Assembly (NCBI GenBank): GCA_002435825.1
Contig: DIVL01000015.1
Location: forward strand, 1-23,060
Direction: 5' to 3'
Length of the DNA stretch: 23,060 bases
From: Anaerolineaceae bacterium UBA6133
GTDB taxonomy: Bacteria > Chloroflexota > Anaerolineae > Anaerolineales > Anaerolineaceae
The notes below the pieces were generated by a model. The model was given only the letters and a program-made list of their open reading frames with translations. It made no database searches and had not been told where the DNA came from. Below are positions 7,775-15,976 of the stretch, piece by piece (within the stretch, counting starts at the first letter, position 1; every line of letters begins with the position of its first letter). A program made the translations under genes and the position numbers.

Positions 7775-8824
7775 CTAATTTTTAGACTTCAACATACCCA
7801 AAAGCTGCTGCCAGCCCTGTTTTGTACGCAACTGCCGCATGCGCATCGTCCCGACAATCCCATAAGGAACAAAAAGTACAAAAATGACATAGATAGCGCC
7901 GGTAATAAAGCTCGCCGATTCGCCGATAAACCGCCGAAGGCTGAAATCCAGCAGGCGAAAAGCGAAAGCGCCAACTATCGCGCCGCTGAGCGTTCCGACG
8001 CCGCCAATCAGCACAATCAGCAGAGCGGTAACGGTGAAGGCCAAATCTGCTACCGCTGGACTGATGATCGGCTGGTATAACGCGTGCAGCATTCCGGCTG
8101 TCGAGGCAGTCAGCGAAGAAATGATCATTGCTACAATCTTGAAAATGGTGGTGTTGTAACCCAGCATCTTCGCGCGATCCTCATTCTCGCGAATGGCAAC
8201 GCAAACCCTGCCAGTCGGAGAGGCGACAAATCGACGGTAAAAGAGATAGGTCACAACCAGCAACGTCAGCGCGATGACATAGAAACGAAGCCGCTCAATG
8301 ACCGGGCTGATAAACGCCGGCACAGGCACCCCCTGCAAGCCCACATCCGCACCTGTCAGGTTGATCATATCGCTGGACATAACGATGATGTGGAAGACCG
8401 ATGCCAATCCAAGGCTTACCAAGGTGAAGGTAATGCCCTTTACCCGCGGTAAGACCAGGCTGAAAAGCAACGCTTGTACGATTGCCGCCAGCAAAACCAG
8501 CAGAACAACACCCCAAAACGGCATTGTCAGTGTTTTGAGAGCAATACCAGTCAGATAGGCTGCTACCGCAAAGAACATGGCATGACCAAAAGATAACAAG
8601 CCGGTAATGCCAAACAAGAGGTCAAAACTAAGCGCAAAGAGTGCAAGAATGAAGATCTCGATCCCAAGACCCTCGATGAATTTAGACAAACTACCCTGGT
8701 TACCCCAGATCATAAGCGGAGTTGAGCCTTCAAACAAACCAATCAAGAATGGCGCAAGCAGCATTACTGCGAAAAATATCAGGATTCCGCGGTTTTTTGT
8801 GAGAAAACTAGAGTTATTTTTCAT
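7775..8824 (-). CDS. livM: Branched-chain amino acid-type ABC transporter permease LivM
   Basis: This is an inner-membrane permease of 349 residues with about nine to ten hydrophobic segments, the usual LivM length. The family pattern is visible: a helix pair ending in LLFGITGLLSFGHAMFFAVAAY, and the cytoplasmic ATPase-coupling loop GRVCVAIRENEDRAKMLGYN, followed by FKIVAMIISSLTASTAGML. It pairs with LivH to form the channel for substrate delivered by the binding protein. Its start is 2 bases after the livH stop, with AAGGAA as ribosome binding site inside the end of livH, so the two are translationally linked. It is the last gene of the operon, followed by the nested palindrome at 7678-7761. 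LivM proteins serve branched-chain amino acids, amides, urea or aromatic acids, so the name does not fix the substrate. Confidence 0.9.
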   Translation of the reverse strand: MKNNSSFLTKNRGILIFFAVMLLAPFLIGLFEGSTPLMIWGNQGSLSKFIEGLGIEIFILALFALSFDLLFGITGLLSFGHAMFFAVAAYLTGIALKTLTMPFWGVVLLVLLAAIVQALLFSLVLPRVKGITFTLVSLGLASVFHIIVMSSDMINLTGADVGLQGVPVPAFISPVIERLRFYVIALTLLVVTYLFYRRFVASPTGRVCVAIRENEDRAKMLGYNTTIFKIVAMIISSLTASTAGMLHALYQPIISPAVADLAFTVTALLIVLIGGVGTLSGAIVGAFAFRLLDFSLRRFIGESASFITGAIYVIFVLFVPYGIVGTMRMRQLRTKQGWQQLLGMLKSKN

Positions 8825-8826
8825 AT

Positions 8827-10374
8827 CTATTCCTTGCTTCCCAACAAGCCACCCGGCAGAATCAGCAGAACAATTACCATCAGCAACACCGTGGATGCAG
8901 GCACCAGAGGCGGGGAAGGTTTAAACACGGCATCCGTAAAGGGCAGGGGAATGCCAATTTGACCGTATTTGATCATAAATTGTTGAATCAGACCCACCAG
9001 CAGCGAACCTAAAGCTGCTCCCGGGAAACTCGTCAGACCGCCAATCGCCAGGGCAATCAGAGCGCTCAGCAGCAATCTCTCCCCCATCACAGGGGTTAAT
9101 CCAGTGGATGGTGCTGCCAGGGCGCCGCCAAAAGTGGCCAGACCAACACCCAACGCAAACACCAGGGTGAATACCCGTCTCACATTGATACCAAGTGCTT
9201 CCACCATCTGGCGGTCCTGCACCCCAGCGCGGATGATCATCCCGATGCGTGAGCGTTTAAGGAGGATCCAAACCACAATCAACACGATGATGCCGACAAT
9301 CGGAATGAAGATTTCATCATACACTCTCACCCGACCGCCTAACAGGAAAACGGTAGAGCAATTGTATTCAAGCAAATCTGCCAGATTGGTGGCAGGGCAG
9401 GCTCCGCCGGTACCAGTGAAAAACTCAGGTTTTGGCCAGACGAATTCAGGTCTGCCCCAAACAGCCTGCACAATTTGGACACCGATCGTCCCCAGGCCAA
9501 GGGTGAGCATAAGTTGGTAAATAGGGCGGTTATAAAGCGGGCGGATCAGGGTGGTCTCCATAAGGGAACCCAACCCAACCCCACTTAATATAGCAATCAA
9601 GATGGCAATTACGAAGAGCCAGTTGGTGCTCATGGCAAACATCCAGCCGGTAATTTGTGCATTAAACACCGCGGCTAAGACACCGATAAGCAGCAGAATA
9701 GCAGGGGCTAAATACCTGCGCCAGTTGATCGCCTGGGATTTACTCTCATCACGATTCAGCAGAGCAATGCCAAAAGCCGAGATCGCGCTGCTCACTAAAA
9801 GACCCAAAATTGCCAGGAATGGGGAGATTTTTTCAAACGTAACCTCGGCTGGAATGATCCGTAAACCCTGATCAGCCATGTAAGAGTATGTGATCGGACT
9901 CTCGGAATAATTGTTCAGGTTCCAAATTGCAATTGGGTAGCTAGTCAGAACCAACGCCAGCAGCCCAAAGCCCGCCAGGATCAAGAGCCAAGAGATTATT
10001 TTCCTGGCCTTGGGCGCCAGCTGAATACGACTTGCCAGGCGTCCCCATAGTGCCGATAAAGAAAAACCAGCGAGGATCAGGAGAACCGGGGTCAGGACAT
10101 CAATAAACGTGTCAGGTCGGACGTACACAGTCCATCCCACGTAGGCGCCGATCATGTAGAGCGTTCCCTGGGCAAGATTGAGCACATCCAGCAGACCAAA
10201 AATCAACGAGAAGCCAGCTGCTACCAAAAAAGTGACTGAGCCAGTAGAGAAACCGCGCAGCACAGTGATGAGCACGTCCCTGCCAGACATACCGCGGGCT
10301 GCCACGAACAGGAAGGCTGCAATAATGACCAGGATGATGATTGCTTTGGAGTTTTTTCGTAAATTCGTTTTCAT
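8827..10374 (-). CDS. livH: LivH-type ABC permease with a large extra membrane region
   Basis: This is the partner permease of LivM. The N-terminal LivH core is clear at about 32-88 (FSTGSVTFLVAAGFSLIFG, then LNLAQGTLYMIGAYVGW). The core resumes at about 252 with LSGVGLGSLMETTLIRPLYNRP and includes the coupling loop around 374-400 (KRSRIGMIIRAGVQDRQM). LivH is normally about 290-310 residues; this one has 515. The excess is mostly residues 91-250, with about four hydrophobic stretches and a polar loop (150-182), plus a short Cys-containing loop at 320-340 (Cys326, Cys339). Reading frame and codon use stay continuous, so it is an in-frame insertion and not an assembly error. The ribosome binding site is weak (TAGGT), and the gene begins 8 bases after the livF stop, suggesting coupled translation. 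Confidence 0.85.
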   Translation of the reverse strand: MKTNLRKNSKAIIILVIIAAFLFVAARGMSGRDVLITVLRGFSTGSVTFLVAAGFSLIFGLLDVLNLAQGTLYMIGAYVGWTVYVRPDTFIDVLTPVLLILAGFSLSALWGRLASRIQLAPKARKIISWLLILAGFGLLALVLTSYPIAIWNLNNYSESPITYSYMADQGLRIIPAEVTFEKISPFLAILGLLVSSAISAFGIALLNRDESKSQAINWRRYLAPAILLLIGVLAAVFNAQITGWMFAMSTNWLFVIAILIAILSGVGLGSLMETTLIRPLYNRPIYQLMLTLGLGTIGVQIVQAVWGRPEFVWPKPEFFTGTGGACPATNLADLLEYNCSTVFLLGGRVRVYDEIFIPIVGIIVLIVVWILLKRSRIGMIIRAGVQDRQMVEALGINVRRVFTLVFALGVGLATFGGALAAPSTGLTPVMGERLLLSALIALAIGGLTSFPGAALGSLLVGLIQQFMIKYGQIGIPLPFTDAVFKPSPPLVPASTVLLMVIVLLILPGGLLGSKE

Positions 10375-10382
10375 AGTTAGAC

Positions 10383-11087
10383 CTACGCAGCCCCAAGGTA
10401 ACGATGTATCATTGCTTTGTCCGCTTCCAGGTCTTTCATCAACCCGGATGCAACGGATTTTCCTTCTTCGATGATCACGAAGTACTTAGCCAATTTACTC
10501 GCCACAAGAAAATTCTGTTCCACCAATACCACCGTGCTCTGCTCGGATAACTGGCGAATAGCGTCAATCATATGTTCAATGATCACTGGAGCCAACCCTT
10601 CACTGGGCTCGTCGATTAGGAGCAGGCTGTTATCTGCCACCAATGCCCTGGCAATTGCCAGCATTTGCTGCTGACCCCCCGAAAGCTCGGTACCTCTCAG
10701 ATTGAGAAATTTCTTCAGATCAGGGAAAAGATCAAAAATAAATGTGCGCTTTCTATCCAGATCGCCCTTGTTTCTCTCAGCAATTTTGAGGTTCTCCTCA
10801 ACGGATAAGTCTCGAAAGATCGCGCGATGCTCAGGGACGAAGCCAATGCCAAGCGCCGCAATCTCAAAAGGCGGCATGCCCTGAACTTCCCTGCCCTCAA
10901 AAATCACCTTTCCTTCACGCACAGATGCTAGTCCAAGAATGGATTTCAGAGTGGTTGTCTTACCTGCACCGTTGCGACCCAGCAGCGCTGTGATGGAGCC
11001 TTTTGGAACCACAAAATCGACGTCTTGCAGGATGTGAAATTGATTGATAAAGGAATGGATATTCTTTACCTCGAGGATATTGCTCAT
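10383..11087 (-). CDS. livF: ABC transporter ATP-binding protein LivF
   Basis: This is one of the two cytoplasmic ATPases that drive the Liv-type importer. In this 234-residue reading Walker A is GRNGAGKTT (38-46), the signature is LSGGQQQ (about 135-141) and Walker B is LLLIDEPSEGLAP (about 155-167). VEQN in the switch position is normal for LivF, whereas other ABC ATPases have His. The frame is open back to 11135, but GGAG lies 5 bases before the ATG at 11087 and homology begins with that Met, so the shorter start is chosen. It lies 50 bases after livG and 8 bases before livH. Confidence 0.92.
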   Translation of the reverse strand: MSNILEVKNIHSFINQFHILQDVDFVVPKGSITALLGRNGAGKTTTLKSILGLASVREGKVIFEGREVQGMPPFEIAALGIGFVPEHRAIFRDLSVEENLKIAERNKGDLDRKRTFIFDLFPDLKKFLNLRGTELSGGQQQMLAIARALVADNSLLLIDEPSEGLAPVIIEHMIDAIRQLSEQSTVVLVEQNFLVASKLAKYFVIIEEGKSVASGLMKDLEADKAMIHRYLGAA

Positions 11088-11137
11088 ATTATCTCCATCC
11101 CCATTGATTTCTAATGATATGCTGCAAGGGAACACTC

Positions 11138-11911
11138 CTATAACTTAAGGTCATAGAGCCCTCCCAGGTATGCAGTTTGCACTTCATGATTTGCCGCAAT
11201 GTCAGCGGAGGTGCCTTCCGCGAGCACTTTGCCCTGATGCATGACAGTGATCTTGTCGGATACACTCATCACTACGTTCATGTTATGTTCCACCAGGATG
11301 ACGGTTTTTGTCCCGGATCGCTGGACTTCCTGGATCAGTGCGATCAACTCCGGCACCTGGTCGGTAGCCATGCCTGCCGTGGGCTCATCAAGGAGTAACA
11401 CCTCCGGATCAGGCGCGAGGATCATACCGAGTTCCAGTTTTCGCTGATCTCCATGCGAAAGCACCCTGGCAGGCAGTAAAGATTGGCTTTTCAAACCAAC
11501 TCTTTCAATAACTTCGGCGGTACGTTCTTCGCAGCGATCCATTTTTGCGGTGTCCATCAGGAAGTGGAAATTATTATCTTCCATTGCTTGTGAAGCCAGG
11601 CGAATGTTTTCGTGCACAGTCAGATTAGGGAAAATGTTGGTGATCTGAAAAGACCGCCCTATCCCAAGGTGAATCATGCGGTGAATTGGCTTGCCCGTCA
11701 GGTCCGTGCCTTTGTAGAACACCTTGCCACTGGTTGGCTTTAGATTGCCGCTCAACAGGTTAAAGAAGGTGGTCTTCCCGGCTCCATTGGGACCAATAAT
11801 GGCATGCAGTGTGCCAGCCTCGATCTTGAGGCTGACGTCGTCCACCGCTGCCAGTGCACCAAAATACTTGGTCAAATTCTGCGTTTCAATGATAGTCTCT
11901 CGTACCGTCAT
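11138..11911 (-). CDS. livG: ABC transporter ATP-binding protein LivG
   Basis: This is the second cytoplasmic ATPase of the importer, 257 residues, a normal length for LivG. Walker A is GPNGAGKTT, the family motif GIGRSFQ follows the Q-loop region, the signature is LSHGDQRKLELG, Walker B is VLLLDEPTAGM, and the switch histidine is in VEHNM. It forms a heterodimer with LivF under the LivH/LivM pore. GAGAAG upstream of the ATG serves as ribosome binding site. It follows livK after 94 bases that contain a strong stem-loop, so its level is probably set below that of the binding protein. Confidence 0.93.
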   Translation of the reverse strand: MTVRETIIETQNLTKYFGALAAVDDVSLKIEAGTLHAIIGPNGAGKTTFFNLLSGNLKPTSGKVFYKGTDLTGKPIHRMIHLGIGRSFQITNIFPNLTVHENIRLASQAMEDNNFHFLMDTAKMDRCEERTAEVIERVGLKSQSLLPARVLSHGDQRKLELGMILAPDPEVLLLDEPTAGMATDQVPELIALIQEVQRSGTKTVILVEHNMNVVMSVSDKITVMHQGKVLAEGTSADIAANHEVQTAYLGGLYDLKL

Positions 11912-11958
11912 AACTTCTCAATTCTTTTTTGATTTGCGGATGAAATAGAGGTTTTCCA

Positions 11959-11993
11959 GTGTCCCTGGAAGCCCGCAAAGCCTCCAGGGACAC
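11959..11993 (-). promoter_or_regulatory. Strong stem-loop between livK and livG
   Basis: GTGTCCCTGGA (11959-11969) pairs perfectly over 11 bp with TCCAGGGACAC (11983-11993), with a 13-base loop. It begins 13 bases after the livK stop in the direction of transcription. No T-run follows at once on the - strand, so complete termination is unlikely. In ABC operons such intergenic hairpins commonly stabilise the upstream binding-protein message and reduce read-through into the ATPase and permease genes. Confidence 0.6.
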
Positions 11994-12005
11994 ACAAAAG
12001 ATCGA

Positions 12006-13409
12006 TTAGTTGCCGGACAAACTGCCGATGGGCAGATCACCACAGCGGTCCTGGAGAGCTTCCGGAAGCAAACAAGGAGGCTCAGGGCGGGTGGTGTCGA
12101 CATAGGAGTAGTAATTGGCGGTGGGATCAGTGAGATTTTCCAGCTTGAGAATGTACATATCCTGGATGGCAACATGGTCTTCGGGGCGGATATAGATGGT
12201 GCCCTTGGGGCCTTCGAACTCAAGACCTTCCATGGCAGCGACCAAAGTCGCGGGAGTAACATCGCCGTTGGTCTTCTTGAGGGTCTCGATGATCATGATG
12301 GCAGCATTCATACCATCAGCGTCAAAGAGGTCAGGATAGACGCCATAGCGACCGCTGGCTTCGGCCACGAGGAAATCATTGGCGGGGTTCTTAGGAGCAG
12401 ACCAGTGGTAGACGATGCCGGCGGTGGTGCCAAGGGCATTGCCGTAGAAGACTGGGGTCAAGGCATTATCAATGAAAGTGGTACCGAGTTCCATGGTCTC
12501 AGTGACGCCCTGGTCCTCGGCGGCCTGGACGAGGGAGATGAAGCCCGAGCCAGCCCAGGTGACGATGTAGGCTTCTGCGCCAGAGGCAGCGATTTGCTCC
12601 ATGTAAGGAGTGAAATCGGTTGTGGTGGCCGGAGCGAAAATATCATCAGCAACGAAAGTGCCACCCTCCAGGGTGCAGGCGTCGCGGAAAGCTTCAGCAG
12701 AGCCGTGCCCGAAGGCGTAGTCAGCAGCAATCTGGATGAAGGAGGTGTATTGGGCTGTTAGGGCTTTGCACTCGTTAATAGCATCCTGGTAGTTGTTGCG
12801 AGAGGTGCGGAAGGTGAACACATTGAAGTCCTTACCGGTAATGTCGTTAGCTGCAGCAGGTGCTACAATCAGCGGAACTTCATTTGCGAGGGCGATACCC
12901 TGCAGAACAGCGGTGGCACCAGAAGAGACGGTGCCGACCAGGAAATCGACATCCTTGATGTCAATCAGCTCATTGGCAATGGTGGTGGTGTTCTCAGGAA
13001 CGCCAGCGTCATCACGCACAAACACCTGGATTTCGCAGTTGTCAATCTTGAAGGTGCTTTCCTTGGCATCAGCAAAACTGAACATAGGACCAGCGGATCC
13101 CTCAGAACCGGTTGCGTATTCCATGCCGAGCATAAACGAACGCTGCATCATGACACCGTAAATAGCCAGAGGACCGGTGATGTCAGTGATAAAACCCACT
13201 TTGATGGGTTCTGCACAAGTTAGACCTGCAGCAGGTTCTTCTGTAACAACTGGTTCTTCGGTTACCACAGGTTCTTCTGTTGCCACTGGTTCTTCAGTTG
13301 CCACTGGGGGTTCGGTGACGACCGGAGCTTCGGTGGGTTGGGCGCATGCACCCAGGACCATGCTCGCGACGAGCAGCATGGCTACTACAAAAAATATCGA
13401 CTTTTTCAT
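12006..13409 (-). CDS. livK: Branched-chain amino acid-type ABC substrate-binding lipoprotein (LivK-like)
   Basis: This 467-residue periplasmic-binding-fold protein collects the substrate for LivGFHM. The N-terminus is a lipoprotein signal: MKKS, a hydrophobic core, and the lipobox LGAC with Cys22 as lipid-anchored residue. A linker of six 6-residue units (26-61, pattern TEEPVV/TEEPVA) follows before the mature domain begins at about 66 (EPIKVGFITDITGPLAIYG). This is a Peripla_BP_6 domain, the LivK/AmiC/urea-binding type, which binds amino acids, amides, urea or aromatic acids. Extra Cys residues (about 65, 123 and near the C-terminus) could form disulphides. AGGAGA upstream of the ATG is a good ribosome binding site. 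It starts 68 bases after the hydrolase gene, and the surface protein may be made from both the long transcript and a local promoter. Confidence 0.9.
   Translation of the reverse strand: MKKSIFFVVAMLLVASMVLGACAQPTEAPVVTEPPVATEEPVATEEPVVTEEPVVTEEPAAGLTCAEPIKVGFITDITGPLAIYGVMMQRSFMLGMEYATGSEGSAGPMFSFADAKESTFKIDNCEIQVFVRDDAGVPENTTTIANELIDIKDVDFLVGTVSSGATAVLQGIALANEVPLIVAPAAANDITGKDFNVFTFRTSRNNYQDAINECKALTAQYTSFIQIAADYAFGHGSAEAFRDACTLEGGTFVADDIFAPATTTDFTPYMEQIAASGAEAYIVTWAGSGFISLVQAAEDQGVTETMELGTTFIDNALTPVFYGNALGTTAGIVYHWSAPKNPANDFLVAEASGRYGVYPDLFDADGMNAAIMIIETLKKTNGDVTPATLVAAMEGLEFEGPKGTIYIRPEDHVAIQDMYILKLENLTDPTANYYSYVDTTRPEPPCLLPEALQDRCGDLPIGSLSGN
13227..13334. repeat. Six 18-bp coding repeats in livK (TEEPVV linker)
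   Basis: Six in-frame 18-base units encode the linker TEAPVV, TEPPVA, TEEPVA, TEEPVV, TEEPVV, TEEPAA (residues 26-61). The units differ mainly at third codon positions. The tract holds the binding domain away from the membrane and could vary in copy number by slippage or recombination. Confidence 0.85.
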
Positions 13410-13445
13410 TTTTTCTCCTAGTAATTAGTCGTTTAATGATTGCCG

Positions 13446-13460
13446 GCGGCAATTTGCCGC
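13446..13460. promoter_or_regulatory. Quasi-palindrome GCGGCAATTTGCCGC upstream of livK
   Basis: A 15-base inverted repeat (GCGGC/GCCGC arms) lies 36 bases before the livK start, in the 68-base gap after the hydrolase gene. It may be an RNA hairpin or a binding site for control of the transporter half of the operon. No T-run follows, so a full terminator is unlikely. Confidence 0.35.
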
Positions 13461-13477
13461 TGACTTTCTAAACAAAG

Positions 13478-14281
13478 TTAGTCCCGTCCACTATGTTTCA
13501 ACACAAAGCCCAAGAGCAGCGTGTTGAGTGGTTCGGGTTTATCCAGGCAGAGCGCGTGCCCTGCACCGGGGACAACCACATATTCAGCCTGAGGGATGCG
13601 CGCCACCATTATTTCTGCCATTTTGTGCCCTTTGATCTGGTCTTCCTCCCCCACCACGATCAACGTCGGACAAGCTATCTGGTCTAGTTGATCGGTGATA
13701 TCGTAGGAAGTAAAGGCATCCATCAGTTTCACAAAAGATGTCAGGTTCAGCTTGGCAAAATTCGCGTGCGCCGCAGGCAGCAGCGCTTCGTTTTTCTTCA
13801 GGTACTCCTCTCCAAAATTCAGGAAAACCGAAGTGTGGAAGAGCAAATCGGCATCATTGCGTTCTCCTGCAAGCTTCCACGGATAGGACTGCAGTTTCAG
13901 CATCAACGGCACTTCAGACACGCCATCGATCACCATCAAGCTCTTCGTCTTCTCAGGATAGCGTAAGGCGAAAACCAGGCTCACTTCTGAACCGTACGAA
14001 ATACCAGCAATGTGGGCTTTTTCGATTCCGAGCGCGTCCAGCAAGGCTGCCAGATCATCGGCGTGCAATTCCATCGAGTAGGGACCTTCGGGATGATCTG
14101 ACTGCCACATCCCCCTACAATCATACAATAAAACACGGAAGTGCTTTGAAAGCGCCTGTGTCTGGAAATACCAGCTGGCAGTGCTCATCATGATCCCGTT
14201 GGAGAGCACGATCACTTCCCCATCTTCGGGTCCGTGAAGTTCATAATAGAGATTGATGTTGTTGACGGTGATCCTGGGCAT
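13478..14281 (-). CDS. Alpha/beta hydrolase in the CoA-pathway operon
   Basis: This is a soluble 267-residue alpha/beta-hydrolase-fold protein. The oxyanion region is VLSNGIMMS, the strand-3 motif is LLYDCRGMWQSD, the nucleophile elbow is GISYGS with Ser95, and the acid and base are Asp214 (GEEDQI) and His242 (GAGHAL). Overall pattern and length resemble enol-lactonases, C-C bond hydrolases and thioesterases of the Abhydrolase_1 family. It is embedded between the DUF35 gene (11 bases upstream) and livK. A role in hydrolysing a pathway ester, lactone, CoA thioester or 1,3-dicarbonyl is therefore likely, but which one cannot be told. AGGAGA before the ATG supports the start. Confidence 0.8.
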   Translation of the reverse strand: MPRITVNNINLYYELHGPEDGEVIVLSNGIMMSTASWYFQTQALSKHFRVLLYDCRGMWQSDHPEGPYSMELHADDLAALLDALGIEKAHIAGISYGSEVSLVFALRYPEKTKSLMVIDGVSEVPLMLKLQSYPWKLAGERNDADLLFHTSVFLNFGEEYLKKNEALLPAAHANFAKLNLTSFVKLMDAFTSYDITDQLDQIACPTLIVVGEEDQIKGHKMAEIMVARIPQAEYVVVPGAGHALCLDKPEPLNTLLLGFVLKHSGRD

Positions 14282-14292
14282 TTTACGATCTC

Positions 14293-14709
14293 CTATGCGG
14301 GTTCAAACGCAAGGAATTTTTTCGCGGATTCGCCTTCACCGCGGACGACAAAAGTCTGTTTGAGAGGCATCCCGATTTTTATGGTCGCCGGATCGCTGAG
14401 ATCCAGACCAACGATTTGTGCGCTGATGCGCGGACCTTCCTGCAGCGCTACGATCCCGACACAATAAGGGTTTTTGGCATTGTAGCCGGCATCTGCCATG
14501 CTTGTGGGGGGAACATAAATCACTGTAAATGTCGCCAGCGTACCTATCCCATTCACCTGGATGCGTTCCACCTGGTCGGAATGGCAGTTGGGGCATATTT
14601 GCCTCTGCGGGACTGAGATATTTCCGCAGACAAGGCAGCGTGAACCGATCAAGACATCTTCTGCGATTGCCTGGTCAAAAGCTTTGGAGCGCAAGGCTTG
14701 GTCTGTCAT
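14293..14709 (-). CDS. DUF35 zinc-ribbon/OB-fold protein, thiolase partner
   Basis: This is a 138-residue protein with a zinc ribbon (CLVC at 25-28 and CPNC at 39-42) followed by an OB-fold of about residues 50-125. Proteins of this type bind thiolases and help hold acyl-CoA. Known cases are the archaeal thiolase/HMG-CoA synthase complex and the BbsA partner of the benzoylsuccinyl-CoA thiolase BbsB. The gene starts 1 base after the thiolase stop, and its AGAGGAA ribosome binding site lies within the thiolase end, which argues for a 1:1 complex. The frame extends upstream to 14766 inside the thiolase gene, but the ribosome binding site and the family's usual N-terminus support 14709. Confidence 0.88.
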   Translation of the reverse strand: MTDQALRSKAFDQAIAEDVLIGSRCLVCGNISVPQRQICPNCHSDQVERIQVNGIGTLATFTVIYVPPTSMADAGYNAKNPYCVGIVALQEGPRISAQIVGLDLSDPATIKIGMPLKQTFVVRGEGESAKKFLAFEPA

Positions 14710-14710
14710 C

Positions 14711-15973
14711 TTAATTCCTCTTTTCGAAAATGTGCACCACACAGGTCTGCCCGGTGCCACCCACATTGTGGGTCAGGGCATGCCTTAGGTTGCCGCACAA
14801 CTGGCGTTCACCCGCCAGACCATGCATCTGCTTCCAAACTTCCACCACCTGCCCTACTCCGGAGGCACCAACGGGATGTCCCTTGGACTTCAAGCCGCCG
14901 CTGGTATTGATTGGGTGGCTTCCATCGTGTGCGGTTTGCCCCTGCATCGCCGCCTTCCAGCCTTCTCCGCGGGGGAAAAAGCCCAGATCTTCAGTCGCCA
15001 TGATTTCAGCGATCGTAAAGCAGTCGTGAACTTCCGCGAAGTCAATGTCGTCGGGCGTTAAGCCCGCCATTTCGTAAGCACGTCTTGAGGCTTTCGCCGC
15101 GGCGGGGATTTCGCTCAGGGAAGCCCTCTCAGCCAAAGCGCCATCACTTGCCTGACCGGAACCCACCACAAAAATCGGTTCATCAGTGAATTTGGCAGCC
15201 ATCTCTTCGCTTACCAATAGCACTGCCGCTGCCCCATCTGAGACCGGAGAGCAATCAAACAAGCGCAGTGGCCAGGCAATCATTGGGTTCGCTTTAGGAT
15301 CCTTGAGGAATGCCATTTCGTCTGCCCACTCAGGGATTGGCAAACCTTTCTGCGCAGCTTTGCGCTGCTTGCTGATCATTACATCCTTTATCGACTGGTT
15401 GAACTGAGCCTTCTCATTCAAACCACCGTTTTTATGATTCTTGATGCCTACGCGCAAGAGCGCGTCGGGGTCAGCCTTGTACTGGTCAAGATAGGCGGTT
15501 GCCATGGCGGCATAAAAACCAGGAAAAGTGAAACCTGCCGGGATCTCAAACAGCGAGTCGGCTGCTAGTGCCAGAGCATCCGTTACCTTCGCCCCTGGGA
15601 GGTCGGTCATCTTTTCCAGTCCACCCACCAGCACCACATCCACCTCTCCCGAAGCAATTGCCAGCACGCCCTGGCGCAAAGCCACGCCGCCACTGGCACA
15701 GGCATCCTCAATTCGAGTACTTTCCACTGGTGAAATCCCTACCCAGCTTGCCATAATCGGCGCCAGGTGAGCCTGGTTCTCGAAACAATCGGAAGTGAAG
15801 TTGCCCATGTAAAAAGCTTCGATATCCTTGGGATCAAAACCTTTCTGAACACTTTGGCGAAGCTCCTGAAAAGCCTCCACAAACAAATCCCGGGAGGTCT
15901 TTTCAGGGAATACACCAAACTTGCTCATCCCAACCCCCACGACAGCCACCCCGCGCGATAATTTCTTTGCCAT
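14711..15973 (-). CDS. Thiolase family protein (SCP2-thiolase-like acyl-CoA acetyl/acyltransferase)
   Basis: This is a cytoplasmic thiolase of 420 residues. The nucleophile is Cys92 in EDACASGG. The second active-site loop is HDCF (His316, Cys318), and the third is KGHPVGASG with His366. The C-terminus THNVGGTGQTCVVHIF is typical of the branch that pairs with separate DUF35 proteins, as opposed to FadA-type thiolases. The intact Cys and both His predict true thiolytic cleavage or Claisen condensation of acyl-CoA, unlike Ltp2-type retro-aldolases that lost the Cys. The following DUF35 gene overlaps its control region. CoA-transferase, SDR and KAS III-like genes upstream suggest it cleaves a 3-oxoacyl-CoA formed in this pathway. 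GAGGA before the ATG lies in the end of the previous gene. Confidence 0.9.
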   Translation of the reverse strand: MAKKLSRGVAVVGVGMSKFGVFPEKTSRDLFVEAFQELRQSVQKGFDPKDIEAFYMGNFTSDCFENQAHLAPIMASWVGISPVESTRIEDACASGGVALRQGVLAIASGEVDVVLVGGLEKMTDLPGAKVTDALALAADSLFEIPAGFTFPGFYAAMATAYLDQYKADPDALLRVGIKNHKNGGLNEKAQFNQSIKDVMISKQRKAAQKGLPIPEWADEMAFLKDPKANPMIAWPLRLFDCSPVSDGAAAVLLVSEEMAAKFTDEPIFVVGSGQASDGALAERASLSEIPAAAKASRRAYEMAGLTPDDIDFAEVHDCFTIAEIMATEDLGFFPRGEGWKAAMQGQTAHDGSHPINTSGGLKSKGHPVGASGVGQVVEVWKQMHGLAGERQLCGNLRHALTHNVGGTGQTCVVHIFEKRN

Positions 15974-15976
15974 ACC

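Noticed and set aside
7673..8080. Open frame on the + strand that begins in the IS-like palindrome and could be read as a transposase start.
   Set aside because: Most of it overlaps livM in antisense, and the translation shows no transposase or helix-turn-helix pattern.
11088..11135. N-terminal extension of LivF to 11135.
   Set aside because: The added residues show no homology, and GGAG five bases before the ATG at 11087 marks the start.
12174..12761. Open frame of 195 codons on the + strand opposite livK.
   Set aside because: The livK frame has lipobox, linker and binding-fold homology; the antisense frame has none.
13227..13334. Regular repeats as a CRISPR-like array.
   Set aside because: The units are contiguous 18-base coding repeats without spacers, in frame in a lipoprotein linker.
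14293..15973. Steroid side-chain retro-aldolase (Ltp2 with DUF35).
   Set aside because: Ltp2-type proteins lack the thiolase cysteine; Cys92, His316 and His366 are all present here.
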